Below, piece by piece: positions 63,871 through 64,000 of a stretch of 64,000 bases of DNA. This DNA comes from JAEUHQ01 sp964538915 (GTDB lineage Bacteria > Planctomycetota > UBA1135 > UBA2386). The stretch's first letter is position 1. Each line of letters begins with the position of its first letter. The stretch covers positions 1 through 64,000 of the forward strand of contig CAZIFB010000018.1 in the NCBI GenBank assembly GCA_964538915.1. The letters run 5' to 3'. The translations under genes were made by a program, and so were the position numbers. Below the pieces are notes generated by a model that had not been told where the DNA came from, did no database searches, and was given only the letters and a program-made list of their open reading frames with translations.

Positions 63871-64000
63871 GGCGCGGTGCCTCGGGATTGACGGTCGTCG
63901 TGCGTCGATGACGACGGTATCGTGACGATCGCGGACGGGCACGTCCGCGACGTGCGTCGCACGCCCTGTTCGCATCGAGACATCGTGACCCCCGAGAAAA
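63871..64000. other. upstream region at window end
   Basis: 130 bases upstream of the zinc-ribbon gene. No gene is supported here, and the promoter of 63574-63870 should lie in it. Confidence 0.4.

Noticed and set aside
1..64000. CRISPR array, tRNA, rRNA, insertion sequence or prophage
   Set aside because: I looked for regularly spaced repeats, GGTTCGAAT-type T-loop boxes, transposase motifs and phage genes, and recognised none. By-eye search can miss tRNAs; a covariance-model scan would decide.

Overview
The window is a very GC-rich, gene-dense stretch of a bacterial chromosome. It is most likely from a planctomycete or close PVC-superphylum relative (inference). The evidence is the secreted WD-like repeat protein at 1824-4334, with a C-terminal domain of a kind I associate with planctomycete surface proteins; the PVC-type small basic protein at 50399-50686; the MamK-like actin at 29897-30967; and the many signal-peptide proteins of unknown function. 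No rRNA, tRNA, CRISPR array, transposase or phage gene was recognised.

Layout. 1-8033: the tail of a bacterial SUI1/eIF1-like gene, two small secreted proteins, the repeat protein, a coupled pair of a deoxyhypusine-synthase-like protein and HldE (ADP-heptose synthesis), and a coupled SUFU-domain/DUF1289 pair. 8113-14864: a KefB/YbaL-type antiporter, endonuclease III, a lone short flagellin, and a GntR-ABC-permease operon joined by ATGA overlaps. 14881-22719: large secreted proteins on the minus strand, two small lipoproteins, ApaG, a duplicated 91-base element with a strong palindrome, and an ECF sigma factor coupled to a FecR-like membrane protein. 22760-28047: histidine degradation genes hutH and hutU, separated by a truncated relative of the repeat protein and by a secreted HExxH protein.

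28304-30967 is a compact set of a BY-kinase/MinD-like ATPase, a coiled-coil protein and a MamK-like actin, probably a cytoskeletal or positioning module. 31112-32343 holds a HAD phosphatase and a VanZ-like membrane protein. 32444-44465, all on the minus strand, is the most striking block. It has two paralogous lipoprotein secretins with TPR-like N-terminal regions flanking an ExbB-ExbD-ExbD proton-channel set and two secreted TPR proteins. No GspE-type ATPase, pilin or TonB is seen nearby. It looks like an envelope machine driven by proton motive force, built around two outer-membrane secretins.

44672-57530 contains a family 4 uracil-DNA glycosylase, a possible cupin-type oxygenase, a TMTC-like GT-C/TPR membrane protein, the small basic protein, an aminotransferase next to queE, a degenerate peptidase with a Cys-rich N-terminus, a stand-alone receiver domain, a methyltransferase, a PilZ protein and a DUF2058 protein. 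57542-63870 contains another methyltransferase, a DUF1579 protein, polynucleotide phosphorylase, feoAB with a Fur-box-like palindrome at the start of feoA, and a small zinc-ribbon coiled-coil protein.

Regulation. GC-rich hairpins without U-tracts sit at several gene ends (20942, 30971, 32402, 35294, 41689, 59100). A recurring promoter-like pattern, TTG-x3 then 17-18 bases then TA-(C/G)(C/G)-xT, lies upstream of several genes. Both are by-eye observations.
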